The position numbers and the translations under genes are program-made. A DNA stretch of 64,000 bases from CAWEBF01 sp963807235. Lineage in GTDB: Bacteria; Acidobacteriota; Vicinamibacteria; Vicinamibacterales; UBA2999. The notes under the pieces were generated by a model that searched no databases, was not told the DNA's origin, and saw nothing but the letters and a program-made list of their open reading frames with translations. Positions 1 to 9,269 of this stretch are shown here, in pieces (position 1 is the stretch's first letter; every line of letters starts with the position of its first letter). The DNA lies in the NCBI GenBank assembly GCA_963807235.1, contig CAWEBF010000003.1, positions 1 through 64,000 on the forward strand, given 5' to 3'.

Positions 1-748
1 AGCAGGAATCTGGTGCTTGATGCCATTCAGCTCCAACGGCGCATAACGCCATTGCTCCACGGCGGCACTCGCAGCATTGTCCAGGAGTGCGCCGGCCGAT
101 CGCCCGACCTTCACGCCGGTGACCAATCCGTTCGCATCGACCGTCGCTTCCAGAATGACCGCGCCCTCGAGGTGGGCCGACACGGCGACCGGCGGGTAAA
201 GGGCTCGACCCGGTGGAGCAGCGTCGGCGGCGCGATTTGTCCGCCGACTCGAACGGGCCCCCGGGGCGCCGCAGGGGCTGGAGGCGGAGGCGGGGTGTCA
301 GCGGAACGCTCAGCGCTTCGCCAAGCACTCCTCCGAGCACGCCTCCCGGCTCACCACCCTCGATGCCGCCGGCGACACCTCCTCAAGCCCTTCGTCCTCG
401 CCCTCATCCAGGGCCAGGGCCAATCCGTGCGGGCGCCTCGAGAGGCGCGACCAACCGCGCAGTGACCGGACGTAGGCGCCGTCGGAGCCGTCTTCCTGGC
501 CGCCGGCGGCTGCCGGCGGTGGCGGCGGGGCTGGCAGGGATGGCGCCGGTGGCGCCGCCACGAACGCCATCATCGTGGGCACGGCCGGAATCCGGTCCGT
601 GACGAACAGGACCGGCAGCGCCAGGGCCACCGTCAGAAGCAGCGGCTTCGGCCGCCGACGAGATCGCGATGGGCAGCGCCGAGTGGCTCGGCAGGTGTCT
701 GGTTTGGCCGGTGATGACGTCGAACAGTGGGACCCTCCGTTGCCTCAT
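1..748 (-). pseudogene. TonB energy transducer, partial and frameshifted
   Basis: Inner-membrane/periplasmic protein that couples proton motive force to outer-membrane TonB-dependent receptors. Read on the minus strand, three frames must be joined. An N-terminal stretch contains FDVITGQTRHLPSHSALP. A hydrophobic segment (LLLTVALALPVLFVTD) is followed by a Pro-rich linker with runs of PPPP. The C-terminal TonB domain holds RVGGQIAPPTLLHRVEP, then one base missing, then LYPPVAV and VEQWRYAPLELNGI near the window edge. The ATG at 748 is the best start. The gene runs off the window at base 1. It lies directly downstream of the receptor gene on the same strand, which fits its role. The breaks may be sequencing indels rather than true decay. 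Confidence 0.7.
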
Positions 749-908
749 CCAGTGCAAACCTACCGCCACCGGATGAGGAAGACCGTACCGTGCGAAATTC
801 GGCCAGATTCCAGCAGCCGGCTGGCGGAGGCGCTGGAACTGCGAGATATCTCAGCGCGCCCAGCGAGAAAATCCCCGCCCCTGGGAGCACCACGCCGCGT
901 CGTAGGAC

Positions 909-945
909 AAAGAAAAGGGGCGGGCCTGGTTTCCCAAGCCCGCCC
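909..945 (-). terminator. Rho-independent terminator after the TonB-dependent receptor
   Basis: Read on the minus strand this is a 12-bp GC-rich stem (gggcgggcttgg pairing with ccaggcccgccc, one G-T pair) closed by a GAAA tetraloop and followed by ccttttcttt. It lies just past the receptor stop codon and separates it from the TonB gene. Confidence 0.85.
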
Positions 946-1000
946 TCGTTTCGTTCTCTATACAGACCCGTAGCCGTAGAGCCGTAGTCCGTTGAGCCTC

Positions 1001-4000
1001 TTAGAAGTCCCCGTGAAGTTCAGCCGAACGAAGCGCGGTGAAATCACCTGGGTCGGGTTGTTCCAGGTGCCGCCCTGCGCGGTGTTCCCGGCGGTGTCCT
1101 GGTAGTTGTTCTCGAACGTGGTTGCGTAATTCGTGTTGAACAGGTAGATCAATCGAGACCCGCATCGACGCGGCGTGCTGCCGAAACGCAGGATCTTGGC
1201 GATGCGCATGTCCAGCTGGGTTCGCCGCTCGTCCTGATAGAGACGCCGCTCGTCCAGGGATCGAGCAGATTGACGCTGGTCGTGCCCGTCGCACTGTTGT
1301 CCGAATGGCAGGCGACCGAGGGACGCCTGAATCACCGTTGTTCGGCACGATCCAGGTCGCCGTCCGCGAGTCGCCCGGCTGTGAGCGAAACGTGCCGCTC
1401 AGCCGCACGTCGATCTTTGGTACGATGTAGGTCGCCAGCCCGCGCAGGGTCGTCTGGAATGGCTCTTTGCTGTAGCAGGCCGTCGACTGCTGCAGGACAC
1501 CCAGGATCGGTCCGACCGTCGGCTCGTTGACCTTGGTGATGCTGTCGCAGCGATCCACGACCTTCCGGCCCCGGGCCGAGCCGAGCTGAACCGTTAAGCC
1601 GTCCCTGAGTCGTGCGCTCACACTGACGTCGTAACCGTGCCAGTAGTCGGAGACATCCCCAAACTTGTTCTCGAGCGTGACGAGGTTCTGCGCCGGGCGC
1701 GGACCTGCGGCGAGTGTCTGCGTGTAGAACGTGATCGGGTAGCCGCCGCCGCCGGGCAGGCGCGAATCGGCGGGCGCGGTCAACGTGAACGCCTCGTAGT
1801 CGTTAGGGCCGCGCGCTTCGTCATCGGTGACGATGCCGTCCGTGGCGGTCGCGGGGTAGCCCCACCAGCGGCGGTTGTAGCCCGCCTCCAGGGACACGCG
1901 CGGGAGCACTTCATGCTGCACGTTGATGCCCCATTGCCAGTCGTTCTGCCGCACGCCCCAGCCAGCGAGCACCGCGGGATCGACTCGCTCGAGGTTCTGG
2001 GCGGTCCGGCCGAAGTTCAATTGGTCGCCGGTCAGTGCGCCGCAGGTATCAACGGACCCGGTGGCCGGGCTTTGCGCGCCGAAGTTCGTCAGGCTGCAGT
2101 CGATGGTGTTGTCGCTATCGTTATCCACCCAGCTTCGGTTGGTAACAATGCTGACCGTTCGGCGGGCCGGGTTGTTGTCGTCGAAGACGCCGTCGTTCAC
2201 GGCCGCATCCAGATAGTGGCCGAAATTGAACTTGACCGCCGTCTTGCCGGTGCCGAACACGTCGTAGGCGATGCCGATACGCGGCGTGATGTCGTTGTAC
2301 GTGGCGACGCCCGCCACTTTGTCGAACGAGATCGCGGTCGGATTGAAGATCGACGTCTTCGACGTCCCGTTGCCTTCAGCCGGGCTGTAGCTCCACGCCC
2401 GGTCGTAGCGCAACGCGCCCTGCAGCGTCAGCCGCCCGCTGGTCCACGTGTCCTGCACATAGAGCGCCGCCACCTTGGTGTGGTCTTCCGTCTCCCAGTC
2501 CGGCAGCCGGAAGGTGTACGCGTTCGGCACGCCGTTGTTGAATCGATACGCGAGCAGGTGATCGGGCGTCACGGTCCTGGTCGTCGCAATCAGAAAGCTT
2601 CCCTGGTAGCCGACCTTCAGGCTGTGCGAGCCGGTGACATAGGACGAGGACGCGCGCCAGTGATGCGGGTTGCCGAAGTTGTCCGAATAGGTCTGCAGTG
2701 CCCGGTAGTTGTAGTTGGCGCGCGGAGCCCACCGGATCCCCGTCGCGGGGTTGACGGCCGTGGACTGTTCGGTCACGCCGATCATCTCGCTGAAGATGCC
2801 GTCGGGCGGCAAGGCGCCCGGACCGCCGGCGTGGTAGTAGGACAGCCGCGAGTAGCCTGCCTCGAACAGCAGCCGGTTGGTCATCGGCGCCGTCCACGTC
2901 CCCTGCGTCAGGTAGTACGGGAAGTCGAAGTAGAGGGTGTTCGCCTCAGGCGACTGGGTGATGTTCCCTGACGCAATCCAATCCGCCTCGCGTGTGTGGC
3001 AGCCCTCGGTCTCCACCTTCAGCGGCGCGCCTTCACAGCGCACCTGGTACTCGTGGCTGAATGAGAATCGGTTCCTCTGAGACGCCTGCACGGTGGCACG
3101 ACCGATGTACATCGTGCGTCCCTGGAGCTGCCGGCCGGTGACGCTGTTGTCCGGCCGCCAATGCCAGGCCGCCGGGTTGAAGGCATTCGCGTTCGCAACC
3201 AGGCCGTCGAGGGACGTCGACGTGTCCAGTCTGCGGTAGCTGCCGAAGTACCAGAGACGGTCGCGGATGATGGGACCGCCATGCGAGACGCTCGCGTCGT
3301 AGGCGCTGATAATGCCCGGAGGTTCGGTGATGTTCGCGGCGCGCAGCTCGTCGTCGAGGTTGCTGCCTTTCGACCACTCACCTGCGTTGTTGAGGAAAGC
3401 CTGCCCGCGGAACAAATTGCCGCCAGCGCGTGGCACGAGGTTCATCACAGGGCCACCGGTATCACTTTCCCCGAGGCCGCCAGACACGGTGACCGATACC
3501 TCGTCGACGTTGACCGAATCGAGAATGTAGGACGACACGCCACCGCCGTTGAACGCCGCGGCCACGGTCATCCCATTGACCGTCATGCGCCCTTCGTTCG
3601 TCGCGCCTCCGCGCGCGCTGAAGAACGTCATCGTCGGCGTCGCGGCCAGACCGTTGTTGTCGACCGTTATGCCCGGCGTCACGTTGAGCAGCGAGCCGAC
3701 CGCACGCGTCGCCGGAATCGCCTGGATCGCGTCCGAGTTGAGCACCACTTCTCGTCGTACGCTCTGCACGTCGACGACGGGCGTTTCACCCGTGACGGTA
3801 ATCGTCTCCTCGAGCGCCCCGACGCGCATTTCAATCGGGATCGTCAAGACGGTCGTTCCCGAAAGCTCGATGCCGTCGCGTTTGACCGTTGCGAAACCGG
3901 GCAGCGTAAACGTGAGGGCATAGGTACCGGGAAGAAGCTCGACGATGCGGTACTGCCCCGAGCCGTCGGTGGTGACGGTTCGGACTTTCTCGATGGGTAC

Positions 4001-4144
4001 CGGGCTCACCGCTTCGACCGTGACCCCGGGCAGCACTGCTCCCGAACCGTCACGGACCGAACCGGTAAGAGTGCCCTGGGCGAACGCCAGCGACGGCAGC
4101 AGGACAAGGGCGAGTACGCGCACGAACCGAACTGCTAAGCGCAT
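1001..4144 (-). CDS. TonB-dependent receptor with N-terminal carboxypeptidase-regulatory-like domain
   Basis: Outer-membrane receptor for uptake of a large substrate, probably an oligosaccharide or peptide; the substrate cannot be read from sequence. Start ATG at 4144 has AAGGAG eight bases upstream and gives a clear signal peptide (RLAVRFVRVLALVLLPSLAFAQ). It is followed by a CarboxypepD_reg-like beta-sandwich (GTLTGSVRDGSGAVLPGVTV), a plug domain (residues ~120-240, NGMTVAAAFNGGGVSS) and a long beta-barrel. The usual length of such OmpA-like Acidobacteriota receptors is 1000-1150 residues. Near the C-terminus (about 1150-1340) the frame changes several times; the family-like ending (LFNTNYATTFENNYQDTAGN, ISPRFVRLNFT) is in another frame and could run to 958. 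The TonB gene follows downstream. Confidence 0.85.
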   Translation of the reverse strand: MRLAVRFVRVLALVLLPSLAFAQGTLTGSVRDGSGAVLPGVTVEAVSPVPIEKVRTVTTDGSGQYRIVELLPGTYALTFTLPGFATVKRDGIELSGTTVLTIPIEMRVGALEETITVTGETPVVDVQSVRREVVLNSDAIQAIPATRAVGSLLNVTPGITVDNNGLAATPTMTFFSARGGATNEGRMTVNGMTVAAAFNGGGVSSYILDSVNVDEVSVTVSGGLGESDTGGPVMNLVPRAGGNLFRGQAFLNNAGEWSKGSNLDDELRAANITEPPGIISAYDASVSHGGPIIRDRLWYFGSYRRLDTSTSLDGLVANANAFNPAAWHWRPDNSVTGRQLQGRTMYIGRATVQASQRNRFSFSHEYQVRCEGAPLKVETEGCHTREADWIASGNITQSPEANTLYFDFPYYLTQGTWTAPMTNRLLFEAGYSRLSYYHAGGPGALPPDGIFSEMIGVTEQSTAVNPATGIRWAPRANYNYRALQTYSDNFGNPHHWRASSSYVTGSHSLKVGYQGSFLIATTRTVTPDHLLAYRFNNGVPNAYTFRLPDWETEDHTKVAALYVQDTWTSGRLTLQGALRYDRAWSYSPAEGNGTSKTSIFNPTAISFDKVAGVATYNDITPRIGIAYDVFGTGKTAVKFNFGHYLDAAVNDGVFDDNNPARRTVSIVTNRSWVDNDSDNTIDCSLTNFGAQSPATGSVDTCGALTGDQLNFGRTAQNLERVDPAVLAGWGVRQNDWQWGINVQHEVLPRVSLEAGYNRRWWGYPATATDGIVTDDEARGPNDYEAFTLTAPADSRLPGGGGYPITFYTQTLAAGPRPAQNLVTLENKFGDVSDYWHGYDVSVSARLRDGLTVQLGSARGRKVVDRCDSITKVNEPTVGPILGVLQQSTACYSKEPFQTTLRGLATYIVPKIDVRLSGTFRSQPGDSRTATWIVPNNGDSGVPRSPAIRTTVRRARPASICSIPGRAASLSGRAANPAGHAHRQDPAFRQHAASMRVSIDLPVQHELRNHVREQLPGHRREHRAGRHLEQPDPGDFTALRSAELHGDF

Positions 4145-4556
4145 CGACAAGTCTCCTTGAGTAGACGGTTCACGACCCCGCGCCCATTGCCCTCGGTAGA
4201 ACGGTATGACGGCTGCCGGCATTCCAACGAGCCTGGTGAACAGGCGTCGCCCTGACAGGGAGTGCCACCGCCGGTAGAACCTTGGAGCCGGAGAGGCCGC
4301 CCAAGGATCACCTGAATGGGGGGGAGCATCTCGCGCCGTGCAATAAAAGTCAATTAGGTTGCGGTTAGCGCCGGCAATCACAGGCGGAATCGTGAAGTGC
4401 CGGCCCCGGGAAGCGGGTGGCCGAGCTTGGCGGATTAAGGGACTTAATAAGCGCGTTAAGGGCTCCAGCCGCCAAGCCCCAGCCTCGGCTGAGGTAGGGT
4501 GAGCGGGGCTGACCCATGCAGTGAATTAATGTTATGGGTTGTTCCAGGAGGGCGCG
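4145..4556. other. Divergent intergenic region, TonB receptor / lipoprotein
   Basis: About 410 bases between divergently transcribed genes, so it should hold both promoters. Shine-Dalgarno sequences are visible next to each start (AAGGAG for the receptor, AGGAGG for the lipoprotein). A TTGACT lies on the minus strand around 4350, but no convincing -10 box sits at the right spacing, so no promoter is called. No open frame with family resemblance was found. Confidence 0.4.
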
Positions 4557-5402
4557 ATGAGAGCATCCATCGTCATGGCATCGGTGGTCGCCCTTGCGGT
4601 GATCGCCGCCGGCTGCGGGGACGACACGCCGCTTCCGACCAGCCCCACGTCGTCGAACTCTGCCAACACCACGGTGGCCGGCATCCGCGGCCAGGTGCGC
4701 GATACGCTCGGGCGTCCGGTCGACGACGCCCGCGTGGACATCGCCGATGGGCCGCTGGCCGGACGCAGCGCCACCACCGGGCGTGACGGCCAATTCCTGT
4801 TCGCGGCGACGCTGTCATCGACTGATTTCGCCACCCTGCGCATCACCAAGACAGGGTTCGAACCCACCAGTTTTCGTTGGGTCGGCCGCGACAACTTCTT
4901 CATCACCCTGCGGGCCTTGAATTTGCTGGACCTGTCAGGGTCCTACGCCATCACGTTCATCGCGGCGCCGGCGTGCTCGCAGCTGCCGCCGCCCCTGCGC
5001 TCGCGCAGCTTTACCGGCGTCATGAGCCCCGGGGAGAAGGTGTTCCCCGCCTTCACCGCGGAACTGGGAGGCGCCGAGTTGTTTCCGGCCTACGACAGGT
5101 TCTCGGCGAGCGTCGCCCACGATGCCGCGCGCTTCAGCGTATACAGCTTCGACGCGTTCAACTGGTGGCTGGAAGACCAGCCGATCATCGAGCGAGTAGG
5201 ACCGAACGCGTTCCTGGCGTTCATGGGCACCGCCCATGCGCCGGCGCTGACCTCACCCGCGGCCTTCACGGCGGCGTTCGACGGGTCGATCAGCTTCTGC
5301 TCGGCGATGACGCCCCCATCGGGCAGCAACTTCCCGCCCACGTGCGCCGCGCCCGTCGAGTGCCGGTCCGATCAGCACCAGATCCGCTTCATCCGACACT
5401 GA
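4557..5402 (+). CDS. Lipoprotein with carboxypeptidase-regulatory-like domain, paralogue 1
   Basis: Predicted secreted lipoprotein of unknown function. The ATG at 4557 has a strong AGGAGG upstream. Residues 1-20 form a lipoprotein signal ending in the lipobox IAAGC. A Thr/Ser/Pro linker follows, then a CarboxypepD_reg-like sandwich (IRGQVRDTLGRPVDDARVDI, residues ~45-120). A C-terminal domain of about 160 residues contains ITFIAAPACSQLPP, PIIERVGPNAFLAFMGT and four or more Cys that could form disulfides. The same C-terminal domain recurs in a shorter paralogue at 8692-9228. It is intact, with GC use like its neighbours. No operon partner is obvious. Confidence 0.75.
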   Translation: MRASIVMASVVALAVIAAGCGDDTPLPTSPTSSNSANTTVAGIRGQVRDTLGRPVDDARVDIADGPLAGRSATTGRDGQFLFAATLSSTDFATLRITKTGFEPTSFRWVGRDNFFITLRALNLLDLSGSYAITFIAAPACSQLPPPLRSRSFTGVMSPGEKVFPAFTAELGGAELFPAYDRFSASVAHDAARFSVYSFDAFNWWLEDQPIIERVGPNAFLAFMGTAHAPALTSPAAFTAAFDGSISFCSAMTPPSGSNFPPTCAAPVECRSDQHQIRFIRH

Positions 5403-5534
5403 CGCCCAGCCCGAACCGAAGGGGCGAAACCCAGGCGTATGACCTGGGCTGTCACGGGCGTCTGGCCATGATCGCACCTGACATGTGTCCTCTTGCCCCG
5501 CTCCGCGGGGTGGGCATCTGTCACAGGAGTTGTC

Positions 5535-6825
5535 ATGCCAGTGCTGTTTCTCGTTCTACTTGTGGTTGGCGCCGCCAATCTCGCCCTTCTCGTCCTGTTG
5601 CTTCGCCGGCTGTCCATCGACACTGTCGGGCAGACCCTGCGCGACGAGTTTCGGGCCAGCCGCAATGACCATGCGAGCGCCTCGCGCGAGCTGCGCCAGG
5701 AACTGAGCCTCGGCATCAGGGCCACCACTGACTCGCTGGTCAAGACGGTTGGGGAGTTGGGCCATGGTCAGTCCATCCACTTGCGGGAATTCCGCGCCGA
5801 GCTGACGGCGACCCTTGGGGACATGAGGACCGCGGTCGAAACGCAGCTCAAAGAGATTCGCGACGGCAACGCGAAGGAGCTGCAGCAGATCCGCAAGACG
5901 GTGGACGAGCAGCTGCAGAGCACTCTGGAGCGCCGTCTCACTGATTCGTTCAAGGTAGTCAGCGATCATCTCGAAGCCGTCCAACGCGGCCTCGGGGAAA
6001 TGCGCACGCTGGCGAACGGCGTCGGGGACCTGCAGCGGGTGCTGACCAACGTCAAGTCGCGTGGCACCTGGGCGGAATACCAGCTCGAGGCACTGCTCCA
6101 GGACATCCTTACGCCCGAGCAGTACGGCAAGAACGTGGCAACCCGTCCCGACGGCGACGAGCGTGTGGAGTTCGCCGTTCGCCTGCCGGGGCGTTCCGGC
6201 GAATCCACGAACTGCGTCTGGCTGCCGATCGACTCCAAGTTTCCGCAAGAGCCCTACGCGCGCCTCGTCCGGGCTTCTGAAACGGGAGACCCGGAAGAGA
6301 CCCGGAGCGCGTTGGTTGCCCTGACTCAGGCTGTGCGCGTGCAGGCCTATGCGATTCACCAAAAGTACGTGGCGCCACCGTACCACCACCGACATCGCGG
6401 TGATGTTCCTGCCCACCGAGGGCCTGTATGCCGAGGTGCTGCGCATCCCGGGCCTGGCGGCGGAACTCCAGAACCACGCGCGAGTGATGGTGGCGGGGCC
6501 GACCACGCTGGCAGCCCTGCTGAGCAGTCTTCGGGTTGGCTTCCAGACGCTGGCCATCGAGCAGCGCGCGACGGAGGTGTGGAACGTTCTGCGCGCCGTG
6601 AAAAGCGAGTTCGGCAAGTTCGGCGGCGTGCTGGGCAAGCTGCGCAAGCAGTTGGAACGCGCCACCCGCACGATCGACTTCGCCGACCAGCGCAGTCGCG
6701 CCATGGAGCGGCGGCTGCGTGAGGTGGAGGCGCTGCCGGATCGTGACGCGCTTGAGTTGCTGCAGCTTGCCGAGAGCGACGAGCAGTTCGACGATGAACT
6801 GCTGAGCGAGGGCAGCTTGCCGTAA
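5535..6825 (+). CDS. rmuC: DNA recombination protein RmuC, one frameshift
   Basis: RmuC-family protein, a nuclease-like DNA-limiting factor linked in E. coli to suppression of inversions at short inverted repeats. The ATG at 5535 has AGGAG upstream and gives an N-terminal membrane anchor (LFLVLLVVGAANLALLVLLL) followed by a long coiled coil (residues ~40-170). The conserved RmuC core has GTWAEYQLEALLQDILTPEQY, WLPIDSKFPQEPY and DIAVMFLPTEGLYAEVLR. Between HQKYVAPPY and TTDIAVMF an extra base near 6383 shifts the frame; joining the two frames gives about 430 residues, the usual family length. The break is likely a sequencing error. Confidence 0.88.
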
Positions 6826-6870
6826 GCATCAGACCACGTGCCTCGCGAGTGGCTGAGCTCGCGCCAGCGG

Positions 6871-7696
6871 TTAGGTGCGAACGAACTGAAGGACGTCGGC
6901 GATCACGCGGTCTTTGTGCGATGCGAGCAGTCCGTGCGGCGCGCCTTCGTATTCAATCAGTCTGCTGCCGGGAATACCTGCCGCCGCTGGCCGAGCAGAG
7001 GTGTCGATCGGAACCGTCTTGTCGTTGGTACCGTGGATGATCAACGTCGGCACGTGGAACGACGCCAGATCCGGTCGGAAGTCGGTGGAGCGCGAACGCC
7101 TTCGCGCACCCGAGTGTGGCGTTCAAACCAGCCTGCATCGACACGTTGCGCGACCACTCCAGCACCTCGTCGCTGACGGGCTGCGACGGCGTGCCGACCC
7201 CGTAGAAATCCTTGAAGAACCCGCTCCAGAACTTGGCGCGATCTTCCTTGATGGCCTTCCCGGCGGCATCGAAGACCGACTGGTCGACGCCCTTCGGGTT
7301 GTCGTCGGTCTTCGGCATGTAGGGGACGACCGAGGCTACGAGTATCGCTTGCTTGACGCCCTTGCCGCCGTGCCTCGACATGTAGCGAGCAACCTCGCCG
7401 CCGCCCATCGAAAAACCCAGGATCGTGGCGTCCAATGCGCCCACGTATTCGTGAATGACTGATCCAAGGTCGTCGGCCAGCGTGTCGTAGTCGTAGCCGC
7501 CCCACGGCTAATCCGACCGCCCGAATCCGCGACGGTCGTAGGCGATGGCACGAAGCCCGGCCCCAGCGACGGCCATCGCGAGATCGTCGAACGTGTCGGC
7601 CGAGAGCGGCCACCCGTGCATCATGATCACGGGCTGGCTGGTGCCCCAGTCCTTGACGTAGAGTCGCACGTGGTCCTTGGTCGTGACATGGGGCAT
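6871..7696 (-). CDS. Alpha/beta hydrolase, chloroperoxidase-like, multiply frameshifted
   Basis: Cofactor-free alpha/beta hydrolase of the non-heme chloroperoxidase/arylesterase group. The ATG at 7696 has AGGAG upstream. Family landmarks appear in three different minus-strand frames: VIMMHGWPLSADTF and AYDRRGFGRSD (N-terminal part), the nucleophile elbow GFSMGGGEVARYMSRHGGKG with the catalytic Ser, then PTLIIHGTNDKTVPID (catalytic Asp) and EGAPHGLLASHKD (catalytic His). Indels fall near 7500, 7070 and possibly one other place. The reconstructed length of about 275 residues is normal. It is divergent from the SnoaL-like gene. All catalytic residues are present, so an assembly artefact is more likely than a dead gene. 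Confidence 0.75.
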
Positions 7697-7846
7697 GGGA
7701 ATCTCCTATGAGCGGGAAACGCTGAGGCTGCCGCGACGCTAGGCTCGAAGAGCTTGAAGACGTCGGAGCAAGTCTCTGGCCATGTCCTTCTTGGCGATTC
7801 CTTTGCATCTTTTTCGAAGGATTCCCCACGCCTAGGGAGGAAACCC

Positions 7847-8237
7847 ATGGCTGTCAATCGCAAGGAAATCGTCGAGCGGATCAACCAGAGCTTTGCCGAG
7901 AACAATTTGGAGAAGGTGTTGTCGTTCTTGTACGGATGACATCAGCTGGACGATGGTGGGCGATACGACGAAGAAGGGAAAGGATGTCATCCGCCAATGG
8001 ATGGCCTCGATGAATTCTCAGCCGCCGCGGCTCACCATTCGACAGACCATTGCCGAAGGTGATTCGGTGGTGGCGCGCGGGGACATGCTGATGCAGGAAC
8101 GGAAGAACGGCCCGTCGATCCCCTATAGCTTCTGCGACATCTACAGGTTTGCTGGGGACAAGGTCGCCGAGCTGACCGCGTTCATGATCCGCACCGACCA
8201 GGCTCCTGCCGGCGCTCGGTTGAACGAAGCTATCTAG
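7847..8237 (+). CDS. SnoaL-like / NTF2-like small protein, one frameshift
   Basis: Small cone-shaped alpha+beta-fold protein of the SnoaL/NTF2 superfamily (about 130 residues); such proteins bind or isomerise small molecules and no substrate is evident. The ATG at 7847 follows GGGAGG. The start (RKEIVERINQSFAENNLEKV) is in one frame; the rest (DDISWTMVGDTTKKGKDVI, GDMLMQERKNGPSIPYSFCD) is in another, with an indel near 7932. The C-terminal beta-strand pattern is as expected of the family. It is divergent from the alpha/beta hydrolase, which may share its promoter region. Confidence 0.65.
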
Positions 8238-8691
8238 GGGCCTAGCTTGGCCGCCTGGCCGCCGTGCATCGATTGGTTTCGTAGTCGATCGGTGACGGCG
8301 GCCTACTTGCAGGCGCCGCTCGCGAGTCTGATGGTTGAGACCCGGAATTCCTGAACGTCTCGCATCGTGCCGTCCTTGTTGCCGGGACGGTTACGCGCTA
8401 CCGACTCCTGAGCCGGATCGAGCGCAACCCGCGCGCGCCGCCAGCGGGAGCAGGCCTGAAGCCGCCGCGAACCGTGAGCCCCTTGCCGGATTCGTACCTG
8501 ATGCGTGGACCGGCTGAGTTGGCGATCGCGGGTTCGCTACGGCTCGGACCATCGGCCGATTGTCGTCACGATCGACCTCCCGACAAGCTGAGCGGGCCTG
8601 TCCTCGCCGCTGAGGTCGACGACCTCCGCGGCGCTGCTATATGCTCACGCCGACGGTCCCGCCGGCACTGACCGGGTTCGCGAGGTGTGAG
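8238..8691. other. Intergenic region with no recognisable feature
   Basis: About 450 bases between the SnoaL-like gene and lipoprotein paralogue 2. Short open frames exist on both strands but none has a Shine-Dalgarno sequence, a domain signature or plausible protein composition. No hairpin followed by a T tract was seen. Confidence 0.4.
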
Positions 8692-9228
8692 ATGAAAACC
8701 ACTATCGTCGCGGCACTGTGCTTCTTTGCAATCATGGTCGCGGGCTGCGACGACTCGACGCCCACCAGCCCGACGTCCGGCGCCGCCTTCCAGAACTTTG
8801 CCAACCTGACGCCGGACGGCATTCGCGGCCAGGTGCGCGACACGCAGGGGCGGCCGGGCGACGATCTGGATCTGGCGAGGCGCTACGAGGTCACGTTCAT
8901 AGCGGCGCCGTCGTGTTCGCAGCTGCCGCCCGCGATGCGCTCGCGCACCCTTACCGGCCTGATCACGCCGACAGGCACGTGGTGGCCGCACGACCTGCCG
9001 GTCATCGAGCGCGTGGGACCGGATGCGTTCCTGACGTTGGTGGGCACCGTCCAAGCGCCAGTGATGCCAGTGATAACGTCGCCCGCCGCCTTCACCGCGG
9101 CCTTCGACGGCTCGATCAGCTTCTGCTCCGCGATGACGCCGACCACGCGCGACCACTTCCCGCCCTCGTGTGACGCGCCCGTGGAGTGCCGGTCCGATCG
9201 GCATCAGATCCGCTTCGTCCGGCGCTGA
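8692..9228 (+). CDS. Small lipoprotein, paralogue 2 (internally shortened)
   Basis: Predicted lipoprotein of unknown role and a clear paralogue of the protein at 4557-5402. The ATG at 8692 (KTTIVAALCFFAIMVAGC) gives a lipobox VAGC. After a Thr/Ser-rich linker it keeps IRGQVRDTQGRP but lacks most of the carboxypeptidase-regulatory sandwich, jumping straight to YEVTFIAAPSCSQLPP. A second block of about 45 residues before PVIERVGPDAFLTLVGT is also missing. The C-terminal Cys-containing region (FDGSISFCSAMTP, DAPVECRSDRHQIRF) is almost identical to paralogue 1. Both deletions are in frame, so it is probably a functional derivative. Confidence 0.7.
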   Translation: MKTTIVAALCFFAIMVAGCDDSTPTSPTSGAAFQNFANLTPDGIRGQVRDTQGRPGDDLDLARRYEVTFIAAPSCSQLPPAMRSRTLTGLITPTGTWWPHDLPVIERVGPDAFLTLVGTVQAPVMPVITSPAAFTAAFDGSISFCSAMTPTTRDHFPPSCDAPVECRSDRHQIRFVRR

Positions 9229-9269
9229 CGAAAAGCCAACCGCTCACGCCGTCGATACAATGAGCCGCG

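Noticed and set aside
1637..2971. Long open frame on the plus strand inside the TonB receptor gene
   Set aside because: Antisense shadow of a high-GC gene; Arg/Val/Gly-rich, no domain, no ribosome site.
5430..5510. Two GC-rich hairpins between the lipoprotein and rmuC genes
   Set aside because: Short stems (6 bp) with no T tract; could be terminators but support is too weak to call.
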